From NCBI GenBank assembly GCA_016946835.1, contig JACVTC010000090.1, forward strand, positions 631,501-695,500: a stretch of DNA of 64,000 bases, read 5' to 3'. The notes below the pieces were generated by a model, which was given only the letters and a program-made list of their open reading frames with translations, was not told where the DNA came from and did not search any database. The position numbers and the translations under genes were made by a program. This stretch comes from Neocallimastix lanati (nom. inval.) (Eukaryota; Neocallimastigomycota; Neocallimastigomycetes; Neocallimastigales; Neocallimastigaceae). Below are positions 20,904-33,900 of this stretch, in pieces. The stretch's first letter is position 1, and the number at the start of each line of letters is the position of its first letter.

Positions 20904-23900
20904 CTACATCGAAGCTGAGTTATACTTGACTATATTCTTCAAATGAACATTCCTATTCATTTGAATTCCAGAATTTGGATCAGCCAAGGTAACCGTATTA
21001 AATTGTTTTTTTAAAACTTTAAGAGGACCAACAAAATAAGGTTCTAGTTTAGTTCTTGAAAAATTACGAACTAGAACTAAATCACCTTCCCTAATTCTTT
21101 TTCCTTCATTCAAACTATTCTTTTCCTCTCTTCTAGCAGCCCAATACTTATTTGCATTTTTAACATTTTCCGTTGCTTCTAAAGTCCATCGGTAATGATT
21201 TATAAATTTTTCTAACAGCACTTCATCCGATGACTTATTAATATCCTTGGTAGGTCTAGCAGCAATATCAAAAGGCTGCTGATCTTCCCTACTATAAACC
21301 AACTCAAAACTTGAATGTTTTGTTACCTTATTTTTGGTAGTTCTAAGAGCCCATAAGGAGGATGGTAAAACTTCATCCCAATCCTTATTCTTAGAACCCA
21401 ACAACCTCAATAACTTTCCGATCTCTTTATTACGGTTTTCCGTAAGTCCATTATTTTCTGGATGATATGTGAAAATAAACTTCACATATACATCGTAGAG
21501 ATCTAAAAATATTTTCGTCATGTCCGATGTGAACTGAACACCATTGTCAGTTGTTATTACCTGTGGAACACCATGACGAACAAACACATTAATTAAGAAC
21601 TTAATCACATCCTGTGATGTTATATTTTCCGTGGGTTCTGCTTCAACCCATTTGGTGAAGTAATCCACCACAACCATAATATATTGATTATTATTTTTAG
21701 TTTTAATCAAAGGTCCAATAATATCTAAACCCAAATGTATAAAAGGACCTTCTACTTTAGTTGGAATATTTTCTGTAGATTCTGGATAGGGTTGTGACCT
21801 ATTCAACTGACACTTGTCACAACTTTGCACCACTCTTTTAATATCCATCACCATATTATTCCAATAAAAACTTTTACGAAGCCTTTGATAAGTCTTATAA
21901 TATCCCTCATGACCTATCTTATGGGCTTCTAAAATAAGTTTTACTCTTTCCGTTTGATCAGTAATTAATTTACGATAGTCATTACCATCAACAAAGTAAT
22001 CTTCATCATCTATCGTAACAAAATTTTCATTTATAAAGTCTTTAATAGTTTTAGAAAGCAACTCTTCTTCTTCCTTTGAAGTTAATTTTGTTGCCGATAC
22101 CACAGAATCATCTCTTTTCTTCATCCTAGATAATGCATCGGCTAACACATTTTTCTTACCCATTTGATATTGAATTTCAACACCAAGGGTACTAACAGTT
22201 AAGCACCATCTTGCTTGCCTAGCATTATTAGGTTCCTTATTTTTAAAGAAACTGATTAAAGGTTTATGATCTGTTATTACTACTGTTTTATTAGGATTTC
22301 CTAATATATAAGATTTCAACTTAGTAATACAATAAATTAATGCAGCTCCTTCCAAGTCAGTAATGCCATAATTTTTCTCGGCTTTACTTAAACTTCTACT
22401 TATATAATGAACTGGATGTTCCTTTTTGGTTTCTAAATCTTCTTGGAGTAATACTCCTCCAATACCTTCATAGGAAGCATCCGTTCTAATTATAAACCTT
22501 TGATTAAAACTTGGATATTTTAAAATTGGAGCATTTATTAATTTTTCCTTTAACAGATCAAAACTTTGTTGATGTTCAGTATTCCATTTATATTTAACAT
22601 TCTTTCTTAATAATTTACATAAAGGAGCAGAGATTTGGGCATATTTATCAATAAAGTTTCTATAATATCCTACTGCTCCAAGAAAAGATCGTAATTCATG
22701 AACATCAACAGGTGCTACCCACTCCTTGATAGCCTTAATTTTGCTATCCTGGGGACTTAAACCTTTCACTGATGCCTTATGACCTAAGACTTCTACTTTA
22801 GTCTGCAAAAAGACACATTTTTCAATGTTAATTTTCAATTTGTGTTGGCGAAATACTTCCAACACTTGCCTAATGTGGCTTATATGTTCTTCTATACTCT
22901 TAGAGTATATTAAAATATCATCTATAAAGTTAAAAACAAACTTTCCTATAAATGGGAAAAGAATCCTATTCATTTCCCTTTGAAATGTAGCTGGGGCTCC
23001 GGTTAAACCAAAAGGCAAAACCTTGAATTGGTAGTTACCAAATTTTGTGGTGAAGGTGGTAATTTCTATACTTTCCTCATCCATCAAAATTTGATGATAA
23101 CCAGAGTAAAGATCCATTGTTGTAAAAATCTGTGCCCCATCTAAACTATCAAATATCTCATCAATGTAAGGTAATGAATAAGAATCTTTAACTGTTAAAT
23201 CATTAACCTTACGATAATCAATACATAATCGCCATTTACCGTTCTTCTTCGGTACTAACACTATTGGCGATGACCATTCGGAACAAGAAGGTTCAATTAA
23301 TTTCTTATTAATTAATTTAATTAATTCCTCCTTAAGTATATCCGACTTAAATTTAACTAATCTATAGCACCTTTGCTTAACTGGTTTCGCACCAGGAATT
23401 AACTTAATCTTATGTGGAGGAAGATCAGAAGGTGTTAATTCTTCTGAAGAAGTAGCAACTATTTCTAAGTTCTCCTCCAGAATTTTAATTATTTCATCTT
23501 TATATTTTTCATTTAAAGTATTTAGGAAAATTTCATGATGAATATATTGCTTTGGAGATAATCCTTCAATTTTCTTTAAATCATTCTTTTTGGAATCCTC
23601 ATCCAAAGCTTTAATCATACACAACAACTTTTCTTCATCTTCATAATCATTGTTAATAGTTGCAATAACGTCAATTACTCCCTCAGGAGTAATTTGACAC
23701 AAACTATATAAAATGGGGTGGATAAATAACTTATAATCAATTTGGATTTTTAAGTTAATTAGAATATCGTAAAAAGGATCCTCCTTTTCTACTATTCTAC
23801 AATTAACCATTAACACAAGATTATTAATTTTTACTGGCACCCGAATGATATGACTTTCAGAGTAATCATCATTCTTAGTTGCCAACCTAATTCTGCCACG

Positions 23901-24200
23901 ACTAATATCAATAGGTTCATATTCGGACGGAAGCTTATCTAAAAATTGTTGAGTAATTATACTTAAATTACTACATGAATCAATTAAAGCCTTCCCCGAA
24001 ACACCTTCAACTGTAACATCAACCATGGCAATATCCTCTTCACATTGTTCGTTACATTTACTTTTATAAGTGTGGTCTATGTTATTAACGACCACAGTCG
24101 TGGCCGACACATTATCCAACACCCCAGAGATATTAGATTGGTCCCTATCCAATTTAATACCCTGTGACACCTTATATCTTAATTTTGGAGCAGCATCCAA
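20904..24200 (-). CDS. Ty3/gypsy pol polyprotein, alpha lineage, gag deleted
   Basis: 1098-codon open frame with a TTG as its listed first codon. The frame extends upstream only to about 24258 and has no gag, so it is an N-terminally truncated pol. Domains: protease-like ALIDSCSNLS (residues 71-80; active triplet DSC at 23973-23981 instead of D-S/T-G); reverse transcriptase with WRLCIDYRKVND, VLPFGLTGAPATFQ and FIDD; RNase H with RTDAS, LEGAAL and VITDHKPL; integrase with the HHCC zinc region (GHEG...CDKCQ) and D,D,E residues in LDIIG, TDNGVQF and TENRNKE; tail GPLKVLKKQFNTVTLADP. Every catalytic domain downstream of protease is intact and uninterrupted, which is notable for a copy that has lost gag. 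It would need gag supplied in trans. Confidence 0.9.
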   Translation of the reverse strand: MDAAPKLRYKVSQGIKLDRDQSNISGVLDNVSATTVVVNNIDHTYKSKCNEQCEEDIAMVDVTVEGVSGKALIDSCSNLSIITQQFLDKLPSEYEPIDISRGRIRLATKNDDYSESHIIRVPVKINNLVLMVNCRIVEKEDPFYDILINLKIQIDYKLFIHPILYSLCQITPEGVIDVIATINNDYEDEEKLLCMIKALDEDSKKNDLKKIEGLSPKQYIHHEIFLNTLNEKYKDEIIKILEENLEIVATSSEELTPSDLPPHKIKLIPGAKPVKQRCYRLVKFKSDILKEELIKLINKKLIEPSCSEWSSPIVLVPKKNGKWRLCIDYRKVNDLTVKDSYSLPYIDEIFDSLDGAQIFTTMDLYSGYHQILMDEESIEITTFTTKFGNYQFKVLPFGLTGAPATFQREMNRILFPFIGKFVFNFIDDILIYSKSIEEHISHIRQVLEVFRQHKLKINIEKCVFLQTKVEVLGHKASVKGLSPQDSKIKAIKEWVAPVDVHELRSFLGAVGYYRNFIDKYAQISAPLCKLLRKNVKYKWNTEHQQSFDLLKEKLINAPILKYPSFNQRFIIRTDASYEGIGGVLLQEDLETKKEHPVHYISRSLSKAEKNYGITDLEGAALIYCITKLKSYILGNPNKTVVITDHKPLISFFKNKEPNNARQARWCLTVSTLGVEIQYQMGKKNVLADALSRMKKRDDSVVSATKLTSKEEEELLSKTIKDFINENFVTIDDEDYFVDGNDYRKLITDQTERVKLILEAHKIGHEGYYKTYQRLRKSFYWNNMVMDIKRVVQSCDKCQLNRSQPYPESTENIPTKVEGPFIHLGLDIIGPLIKTKNNNQYIMVVVDYFTKWVEAEPTENITSQDVIKFLINVFVRHGVPQVITTDNGVQFTSDMTKIFLDLYDVYVKFIFTYHPENNGLTENRNKEIGKLLRLLGSKNKDWDEVLPSSLWALRTTKNKVTKHSSFELVYSREDQQPFDIAARPTKDINKSSDEVLLEKFINHYRWTLEATENVKNANKYWAARREEKNSLNEGKRIREGDLVLVRNFSRTKLEPYFVGPLKVLKKQFNTVTLADPNSGIQMNRNVHLKNIVKYNSASM

Positions 24201-24259
24201 TAACTGTCCAAAAGTAATATTGCAACATGATGTGCTTCTAGAATTAATTTTAGTTTTTC

Positions 24260-25065
24260 ATTTGTTTCGGTAACAAGTTTTCTATAATTATTTCTATAAA
24301 GTGATTTATGATAAAACAGATTATAATAATACAAAAACACTATATTAAATAAATTCTTTTTATTAAAAATATTTGGTTTATTAAAAATCTTTTATTAAAT
24401 AGTTCTTATTATGTTATGAACTATCAAATAATAAAAAAAAATAACAATTACATTTTTTCAATTAAAGAAAATTTATAATATTTATATTTTTTCTTAATTA
24501 TATTCTAATATATTAAATTAATTTAATTTACATATATTCAATTTAAATATTAATAATAATTAATTTTATAAAATAATAAAATATTTAAACTAAAACTAAT
24601 TATAGTATAATTTTCTAATTAACTATTTTTTATTATAACTATTTTTTATTATAACTATTTAAATATTTTAACTAATTTAAAATTAAACTAAAAACTATTA
24701 ATAATATTAAACTATACTATTTAAATAAATAAAAATTTAACAATAACAGATTTGGCGAATTTTTTGTAACTAAATTATTTAATTTCATATTTAATAAATA
24801 TAAATTTAAATAATTTAAGTTCTAATTTATAATTTTAAATTTCAATTATTAATTTAAGGAGAAATAGTTATTTAAAGTATTTAATTCATGTACGTAAATT
24901 TGATGTATGATTTTTCGTTTACATAAATTTATTGAAATACGCTTAAATTCATAAATTAATGTAAATTACATAATTTTATTCAAGATATCGTGGAAAAAAT
25001 TTCATACATAAATTAATGTAATAATGAATTACATAAATTTATTAAAGATATAAAGATATCTTTAC
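24260..25065 (-). other. AT-rich region, possible 5' LTR remnant
   Basis: No gene. Short matches (AATTCTTTTTATTAAAAA, TTTATATTTTTTCTTA) to the presumed 3' LTR at 19980-20880 suggest the remains of its 5' LTR. Gag and the leader would have been removed by a deletion ending near 24260. Bases 24860-25060 include repeated ACATAAATTTATT motifs at the truncated end of the neighbouring element. Confidence 0.35.
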
Positions 25066-28000
25066 AATTTCCATCTATAAAATAATCTATACCATCAATC
25101 TTTGTAAATTTTTTTTCAATAAATTCTTTAATTACTTTGGAAAGTGAATCATTTTCATCATCTTTTTTTGTTTTTATAGCTAATACCTTTTGTTCTTTAT
25201 CGTTCTTCATTCTAGATAAAGCGTCGGCTACTACATTCTTTTTACCTTGCTCATAGCGAATATCCACTTTTAGCATACTTGCAGTCAAACACCATCTTGT
25301 TTGTCGTGCATTATTCGGTTCCTTATTATTAAATAAACCCAGTAGAGGTTTGTTATCTGTAAAAACTATGGTTCTAAAGGGGCTTCCCATAATATAAGTT
25401 TTTAATTTAGTAATACAATAATATAAAGCCGTTCCTTCGAAATCGGTTATTCCATAATTCTTTTCTGCTTTGGTTAAGCTACGGCTAATGAAATGAATCG
25501 GGTGTTCTATTTCCGATTCGTCTTTCTGCAATAAAACTCCACCAATACCTTCATATGATGCATCTGTTCGAATAATGAATTATTTGGAGAAATCAGGATA
25601 TTTTAAAATAGGAGCATTAATTAATTTTTCTTTTAATTTGGTAAAACTTTGTTTTTGTTCATTATTCCATTTATATTTTACGCCTTTTCTTAATAGCTTA
25701 CAAAGAGGAGCTGAGGTTTGAGCATATTCATTTATAAAGTTCCTATAATATCCTACAGCACCTAAGAATGATCTTAACTCATGTATATTCGTGGGTTCTT
25801 TCCAGGCTTTAATTGCTTCAATTTTACTATTTTGAGGACTAAGACCCTTAGTAGAAATCTTGTGACCAAGAACTTCAACTTCCGTTTGCATAAAGTGACA
25901 TTTTTCAATATTAATTTTTAATTTATGTTCCTTGAAGATTGCTAATACCTGTTTTATGTGTTGGATATGTTCTTCGACAGTTTTTGAATATATAAGTATA
26001 TCATCAATAAAGTTGAAAACACATTTTCAGATTAAAGGAAATAAAATTCTATTTATTTCCCGTTGGAAGGTAGCCGGAGCTCCAGTTAATCCAAAAGGCA
26101 TAACTTTGAATTGGTAGTTGCCAAATTTGGTTGTAAAACTGGTTATTTCAACACTTTCTTCGTCCATTAGGATTTGATGGTAACCTGAGTATAAATCCAT
26201 AGTAGTAAAGATTTTGGCACTATCTAGACTGTCAAATATCTCGTCAATATATGGAAGGGCATAAGAGTCTTTTTCGGTTAGATCATTCACCTTGCGGTAG
26301 TCCACACACAATCTCCATTTTCCATTAGCCTTTGGGACCACAACAACAGGTGAAGACCATTCTGAATAAGATGGTACAACTAGCTTTTTCTTAATAAGTT
26401 TAATTAGTTCTTCTTTAATAATATCCGATTTAAATTTGGTTACTCTGTAACATCTTTGTTTAACAGGTTTTGCGTTCGCTTTCAAGTTAATTTTATGAGG
26501 TGCCAAGTCTGACGGTGTTAATTCTTCAGAAGATGTCGCTATAATGTCCAAGTTTTCTTCAAGTAATTTTACTATTACATCTTTATAATCTTTACAAAGA
26601 CTTGCTAAAAATTTTTCATCATGGATATACTCTTGCGGAGATAGACCTTCAAGTTTCTTTAATTCATTAGTTGTGTCTTCATCTTCAAGTATTTTCCTTA
26701 CTATACATACTAATTTTTCTTCTTCTTGGGAATTGTTATTAATAGGAGCTATAACGTCGATTAGTCCTTGAGAATTAAATTGACATAAACTATATCTTAT
26801 AGGATGGATAAAAAGATTGTGTTCTACTTGAGTTTGAAAATTAATCAACAAATCATAAAATGGGTCATCATCATCAATTATTCGAAAATCTACTATCATT
26901 TTATAATCATTAATCTTAACAGGTATTCGTACAATGATTCCTTCCGAATACTCATCATTCTTAGTCGCTAAACGTATCCTTCCACGACTAATACCTACTT
27001 CTTCATAATTTCCAGGTAATTTCTCATAAAATTTTTTTGTGATAACATTGAGATTGCTACAAGAATCAATTAGTGCTTTACCAGGAATTTCATCTACTGT
27101 TACATCAACCATGGCAATATCTTCTTCTGAGGTTTCCTTACTTTTGCTAATATAAGAGTGATCAATATTATTTACCAAAGTAGCAGCAGCAATAGTATTG
27201 TTTAATGCACCTATTATTTTCTTTTCAGGTTTTTCTAATTTTAATCCTTAACTTACTTGACTTCTGACTTTTGGAGAAACATTGAGGAGCTGACCGAAAC
27301 TAATATTACACTTAGTTTCATTCAAATCTTGTAAAACATCATATTCTTCCTGATCCTTACACATCTTGATGTTCCTAAGCGTTCTACTAATTGTTGCTTT
27401 TTCTTTAGGCTCTTGAAAATCTATGAGTTTCTGTAATGTAATATTCTCATGACCTGCGTCATTAAGCTTTTCAGGAATTTCAATAACTTCCATTTCATTG
27501 ATTTGTTTTGTTTTAATAATTTTATCGTTTTCATCATCAACTAATTTATTTAATCGTTGATGCACTTTATCACTAGTAGTACTGGTGCTATTTTTTTGTT
27601 TTGAAGAATCCAGACTCTGCTTTTCTCTTATAGTAATATTATCCTCCCTTTCCTTCCTTTTTCCCTTGTTATTTCCAAAGTTAGCTCTTTCTTTGTTCCG
27701 AAATTGTTTTTCTTTAGCTTTCTCAATATTTATATTAGGCTGCGCCATTATCGAAGGATATAGTTGATTTTTATTTTTAATAATTATTTTTTTTTCTATT
27801 TCCTTCTCTTTTATCTTTCTTATTGCAGGAGTTGTTATAGGGGTAGGATTATCTTTGAGACTTTTACGTTGTCTCTTGTCATTATTTTCACTAGTTTCAT
27901 TGTTAGTCGTCAACTTCCTTTTTGTCGCACTAACTATAAATTCTACATCATTCTCACTATCGGATTCTTTGTGAGTTTCATTAGTATAGGAAGCATCTTC

Positions 28001-28108
28001 TTTTTCTTCCTTATTATAATCATTTGTACTACTAGGAATAGATTTGTATTGTAATGAATCTATTTTATTTTTATAGGGAGTGCTTCCTCTCCCTTTTAGT
28101 GGTTTAAA
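25066..28108 (-). pseudogene. Ty3/gypsy pol, alpha lineage, decayed and 3'-truncated
   Basis: One reading frame runs from the slippery site (28102-28108) to about 25066 but is cut by three in-frame stops: TAA 27248-27250, TGA 26027-26029 and TAA 25580-25582. The frame stays open on both sides of each. Domains: Lys/Glu-rich linker (27913-27251), protease-like ALIDSCSNLN (DSC at 27059-27067), reverse transcriptase with WRLCVDYRKVND and FIDD, and RNase H with RTDAS, FTDNKPL and LSRM. Homology stops after YFIDGN at about 25070, so integrase and the GPY/F tail are gone. It is a dead copy of the family at 58-64 kb. Confidence 0.88.
28076..28108 (-). promoter_or_regulatory. Predicted -1 frameshift site, 25-29 kb element
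   Basis: Slippery heptamer T-TTA-AAC (28102-28108, minus) in the gag frame, gag stop within the 8-nt spacer, then hairpin GGGAG...CTCCC (28076-28080 with 28089-28093). The -1 frame leads into pol. Confidence 0.7.
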
Positions 28109-28962
28109 GATTTTCCACTATATAACCGTTTCTTATTTTCTTGAATAATTGCATTTAACTTAGGACAATTATACTGCAAATGTCCTGGATCGCTACAATA
28201 AAAACAGGCTTTAATAGTAAGATTTTTCATTTTTTTTGTTAAGTCCTCCAATTCGTAATCTTTATTTCTTTTTGGGCTTCTAACTTCATAATTCTCTCTT
28301 ACTACCTTTCTGTTGTTTTGATAATTATTCCTGATATTTATTCTTGGGTTGACAATTTCAGTTGAGTATTCTTTTGAGGGTCTCAAATTCATTACTCTAT
28401 CAACCTTTTCGGCAATGTCAAACGCCCGATTTAAAGAAATGTCATCCTTAAGAGAGACCCTTTTCCAAGCTTCTTCATTGTTCCTAAGAGCATCAATATA
28501 ATCGAGAACACTGACTTGCTTCTTTCTTTACTTATCTAATTTCAAATATATGGATAGTAACATATTCTGGTCTTCTTTAAGACCATAAAAAGTTTCTATT
28601 GCTTCTATAATTTCCTTTAAGGAAGGATATTCATCTTTTTTCTTTTCTTCTGAATAAGATTCTTCTTCTTCTTCGTCCTCACTTTCTGATTCAGAATTGG
28701 TACTGTAACTTTCAATTAAATCCTGGATAACTTCGCGAGGCTCTCCAGTAGACGTGAGTAAGCAGGCGGTAAAAATCGTTTTGGGATCAGTAACTTCCTC
28801 AAGTTTTATCCATAATCGGATTTCTGATTCCCAAGATTTGATATCGAGATTTTCCTTTGAAATTTTCTCGATACATTTTAATTCTTTTTTTAATTCTTTG
28901 AAATTAATTTTATTTTTAGCCATTTGAAAATTTAAAAATGGTATTAATGCTAAGATATCCAA
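28096..28962 (-). pseudogene. gag of the 25-29 kb alpha element, broken
   Basis: Gag frame. The true start is probably the ATG at 28921-28923 (MAKNKINFKELKKELK), since the longer frame opens with TTG. It has the family capsid motifs WIKLEE, DPKTIFTACLLTSTGEP and an acidic Glu/Ser tract. Compared with the intact gag at 43141-44082, about 25 codons are missing after EDQNMLL, and an in-frame TAA follows at 28528-28530. The frame then continues through LKDDISLN, AEKVDR and the zinc knuckle CFYCSDPGHLQYNC to the gag stop at the TTTAAAC slippery site. The retained ZnF and frameshift site show that it was recently functional. Confidence 0.85.
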
Positions 28963-29867
28963 TTTAAAAATATGTTTACTTTAAAAATATATTTAATAAT
29001 TATTAAAAATAAATTTATCTTCCTCTTATAATATAATTATGGACTCAGAAAACCCTCTGACAATCCAATTCTTTATTCCAATAATAATTCAGACTCAGAA
29101 TCTCTCTCTGAAAATCTAATGAATTAATTCAGACTCGAAAACACCCTTCGAAAATCTGAAACAAAAAAAAAATTAAAATTCAGACTCAAAAACGCAATTT
29201 GAAAATCTGTAGCTTTTTATTATGAATTTTAATATTTATAATATTCTCTTAAGCATTAATACACAGAATATGTATATCTTAATTTTTTTAAATTTATTTG
29301 TAGTAATAACTTCTTTATTTAATTTTATTTAATATATTTATTTCCTTTATTAAAATAATTAATATAACATAAAGCAAATTGTATAAATACTTAAATAATA
29401 ATAATAATGTATATTTATTTTTATTTTTATTTCTTTTTTGTATATATTTATTATTCTATTAATTCTTGTTATAATATTTAATGAAATATTAAATGAAAAG
29501 TTAAAATACAAGCCAAACTATATAGTGTTGAACCATAAAATATATAGCTTGTTAACCCTTCATATAATAAGTCCCCTTAGCTCTTTATTGATAAGTTGAT
29601 AATGTCGATTGTTAATTATTAAGAAACTTAATAAAAAGAAGGTAGCAATATTAAATTCTTTTTAATTTGGCTAACTTATTGTTAGTAATAAAGAAGATAA
29701 TAACGTATCCTTCCCAGTATCAACAAGATCAAAACAATAAAGTATTATGTGTGGGTGTTCAACTATCCTGCGTAGAGAGTTGTAAGACAGCTTATTTATA
29801 TTTTTCTTTTTAATTAAAATTTAATTAATTATATAACGAATAATAGAAAATTTAACACACACAAAAA
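28963..29867 (-). other. Leader of the 25-29 kb element with diverged tandem repeats
   Basis: No gene. Four diverged repeats, each opening with (C)AGACTC or GGACTC and closing with a GAAAATCTG-like end, start at 29041, 29091, 29131 and 29182; most can fold through CAGA...TCTG. Further on (29500-29867) is moderately AT-rich sequence including TGTTGAACCATAAAATATA near 29529; I cannot identify an LTR boundary. Confidence 0.5.
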
Positions 29868-30371
29868 AAAGGCTAAGATAACTTAACACCTCTCTATTCG
29901 AGTTGTTAATAATAAACACTAAATTAATTAATTTACAACTATTATTGCCTATTACACTAGAATATAGCGCAGCACTTTATAACTCTACTTGTTATCAGTT
30001 GCTGGGCTTACACTGAGTAATATATTTTATTTAATAATTATATTTTATTTAGTAATATTAATATTTATATCAACAATTTACGTTAATAGTAACGCTAGTG
30101 CGTTACAGTTACAAGTTCAATTATTATTTATACAAGTCAATAATATTATGATTGGTAAATAATTTAATATAACTTAGTTTACTAATCACTAAATAAAATA
30201 TATTTAATTAAGTATTTAACTATATAATTAATTATAAAATAATAAAATTTAATGTACGAAATTAACAAAAGATTTTATTTGATTAGCCGAAATTGCTAGC
30301 TGTTTAGAGATACGTTACGTAACCAAAGAACTATCATTGGATAGGCTTGAAGTTACCATGTATCTGTTACA
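29868..30371 (-). repeat. Inverted repeat E, left copy
   Basis: About 504 bp that recur as a reverse complement at 35713-36214. On the minus strand it starts TGTAACAGATACATGG, runs through TTACGTAACG and the AGCGTTAC region, and ends GTTATCTTAGCC. It could be a solo LTR or another short mobile unit; one end is TG but the other is not a clear CA. Confidence 0.8.
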
Positions 30372-30372
30372 C

Positions 30373-30490
30373 TGTAAGAAACTTTGATAAATTTATTATA
30401 AAATTTATCTATCTTTCTTATTTAATACATTAATTTAATACATTAAATTATTGTATTTATTTTAACCAATAATATTTAATTATTAATTTA
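30373..30490 (+). repeat. Fragment of LTR F7-type U3
   Basis: TGTAAGAAAC and the following ~110 bases match the start of LTR F7 (19415-19550). The copy is cut where an opposite-strand family F LTR begins. Confidence 0.65.
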
Positions 30491-30942
30491 TATATAATTA
30501 ACCGATTCGCTAATCTAATGTAATTGATAGAAGATAAAAGAATAAAATAATAAAAAATATTTCGATCATAAAATCATAAATTTACAAATAAGGAAAATAA
30601 CATAATAATGATATTAATAAACAAAATACAGAATACATTATTAAAATACATATTAGAATACATAATATATTTGTTTACAATTTAATTAAATAAATAAACT
30701 AAAACTAATAAATTTAATAATTAAATGTATAATTAAATAAACTATAATTATTAATAAATGTATAAATAATAATTAATTAAATAAATTTTGTTGTATTAAA
30801 TTAATGAATATTTAATATGGGTTAAATAAATTATTAATAATATTTAAATGAATAAATATTATATAATTAAATAAAGTTATAATTATAACTTTAACTAAGA
30901 AAATATAATTATTTTATTTAAAAATAATTATAGATTCTTACA
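30491..30942 (-). mobile_element. Truncated LTR F6, 3' LTR of the 31-35 kb element
   Basis: The minus-strand start TGTAAGAATCTATAATT at 30942 sits next to AAAAGGAGCAA, the polypurine tract after the pol tail. Only U3 up to the ATTAGCGAATCGG region remains, so no promoter is left. Confidence 0.65.
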
Positions 30943-30956
30943 TTGCTCCTTTTAAG

Positions 30957-33900
30957 ATGATGGCTCTTTCAATTCTTTATTCCGCTCTGTATAAGGCTCC
31001 AATTGTGAGATATGAAATACCGGATGGAGATGAAGATTTTCTGGTAACTCCAAACAATAGTTCATTCTTTCCCTCTTTTCGATAATTTTAAAAGGCCCTA
31101 AGTATTGTGAGGCAAGTTTTTTGGCAGGTTCGTTTGTGAAATAGTACCGTTTGAGCCAAACCTTGTCGTTTACTTGAAGATCGGGTCCAATGGAAGTTCG
31201 TTTATCACCATATTTTTTAAAGTCTTCCTTTGCTTTTATTAAATGTTGGCGAAGAGCATCAAAGTGAGAAGACCAGTCCCTGGATAAAATCGAGGCATTG
31301 TCTTGGAGGAGAGTCTATTGTGCAATTTGGGTGAAAGCCATAGTTTGCCATGAAAGGAGATTTTCCAATGGATTTATGTATTGAATTATTATAAGCAAAT
31401 TCACAAAGTGGAAGGTAAAGGCACCATTCACTTTGAGCAGTGGAACAATAGCAACGGAGATACTGTTCAACGACAGAGTTTGTACGTTCGACTTGGCCAT
31501 TTGACTGTTGATGATGGGCAGTAGCTAAACTTGGTTTAGCATGGATTGCAGAGCAGAGGGAAGTCCAAAATTCAGAGGAGAACTGAGAACCATGATCAGA
31601 TACTATGATTTTAGGAAAACCATGGTATCGAAAAACATTATATAGAAGGAGCTTAGCAGTAAGATCGGCAGTTGGGACATCAGAACAAGGCACAAGATGG
31701 ATCATTTTAGTTAAATGATCAGACACAACCATTATACAAGTGCAACCTTGCGAAGTTGGCAGGTAGACGATATAGTCGACCCCTATAATTTCCCAGGGTT
31801 TTGTAGGAATGGGAAGCGGCTGTATTTTACCATAGGGTTTATGCCCGCGCGTTTTGCTTCGACAACAGGTATCGCACGATATAACATAATTATAGATATC
31901 TTTTTTCATGTTGGGCCACCAGTAGTACCTTTTTAATTTTTCATAGGTCCTATCTACCCCCTGGTGTCCACTAATTGGTGCGTCATGAAAAGTTTTTAAA
32001 ATTCTTGCCTTGAGAGAGGATGGTACTATGATGCGTTTTTGAAAATGTAAAACGCCATCGACGAGGCTAAATAATGAACTTTTAATTTCGTTCGATTTAT
32101 TACGGATTTTTGATAAGACTTCCTTGCAGTATTTATCTGCATTTTGTGCTGTAATAAGACTTTGAATATTATCATTTATAGTACAACAAAAAGAATCAGC
32201 TTTAATAACTGAATTAATATTAGATGGAAGTTCAATTTTATAATCAGGCCTTCTGGATAATGCATCAGGTTTACCACCTTTCGCTCCTGGCCTATAAGAA
32301 ATCCGAAAATCAAATTTGGAAAGGAATAAGCTCCAACGTATTTGTCTTTGATTTAAGTGTTGGGGCTTCTTAAAGTATAGTAAATTCTTATGATCGGTTA
32401 TTACTTGGACTGGATATTTAGCACCTTAGAGATGATGCCTCCAAACATCGAAAGCTGTAATTATGGCAAGAAGGTCTTTATCATATATTGTATAATTGAC
32501 TTCTGCCTTATTTAAAGACCTAGAATGAAAGGCCACTGGATGTAATAAATTATCGGTACTTCTAATTTGTGAGAGTACACAACCAACAGCAAAGTCGCTG
32601 GCATCGGTCTCCACAACAAATTCTTTCTCAGAGTCTGGAAAGATAAGTACCTCCCCAGTTGTAAACGATGCTTTTAATTTTATGAAAGCATCTTCAGCTT
32701 CCGAGTTCCAGTTAAAATTATTTTCCTTTTTAAGGAGAGCGCGAAGAGGTTCCATAATTTTAGCAAAGTTCTTAATAAACTTGCGATAAAAATTGCAAAG
32801 CCCAAGGAAACTTTGAAGTTCCTTTAAATTTTTTGGAGTAGGCCATTCTAAGACCGATTTGACCTTGTTTTGGTCCATTGTTAGACCATTAATAGAAACA
32901 GTGAAGCCTAGAAAAGTAGTTTCTGTAACATGAAAGTCACACTTTTCTAATTTAACATATAAGCCATTATCAATAAGTAATTTTAATACAATGCGAACAT
33001 GATTTACATGCTCTGAAATAGTTTTGGAATAGATAATGATGTCGTCAAGATATACTTGAACATAAGAACCGATGACATCATTAAGCACATCTTGAATAAA
33101 TCTTTGAAATACCGAAAGGGCATTTCTTAATCCAAAAGGCATTACAAGATATTCGTAATGGCCAATTGGAGTCCTGAAAGCAGTTAAGTATTCATGTCCA
33201 GCTTTAACTCTAACAAGGTTATAAGCCGAACGCAAATCCAACCTAGTAAATATTTTTGAATCTTTAAACGATTCTATTAAATCACTTATTCTCGGAATTG
33301 GATAACTATTACGGATTGTAATAGCATTAAGGCGTCGATAATCTACACAGAGCCTTAAAGAATCATCATGTTTTTTCACGAATAAAACAGATGCACCCAC
33401 TGGTGATTTAGATTTGCGAATGAATTTCTTTTTTAGATTTTCTTTAATATACTCTTTCAAAGTTTTTAATTCAGTGGCAGTTAAAGAGTATATTGGACCA
33501 AAGTATAATTGACCTCCAGGAATGAGATCAATGGAGATATCATATTCTCGATGAGGTGGGAGTTTCTCTGCATTTTTCTTTTCAAATACGTTTATTAGAT
33601 CATAATAATATTTTTTAATAATTTCTTCTTTGTTAAGTTGTTCTTTATTGTTGGTTAATCCAGGTATCATTACGGCACAAATGTCTTCATCAAAGAATTC
33701 ATCTTCTGAAATTGATTCAGGAATTATGGTGTCACAATTATTTTCATCATTTGAGTTATTTGGAGTGATCATGGATGCTGTTACTTCTGATTTTTGATTG
33801 AAAAATTTATTCTTCCTTGAGGATGGACAATGTGATCCACAATATCTTCCGATAAAGAATATCTTGCTTGCTTGATAATTAATATACGGATTATGTTTTG

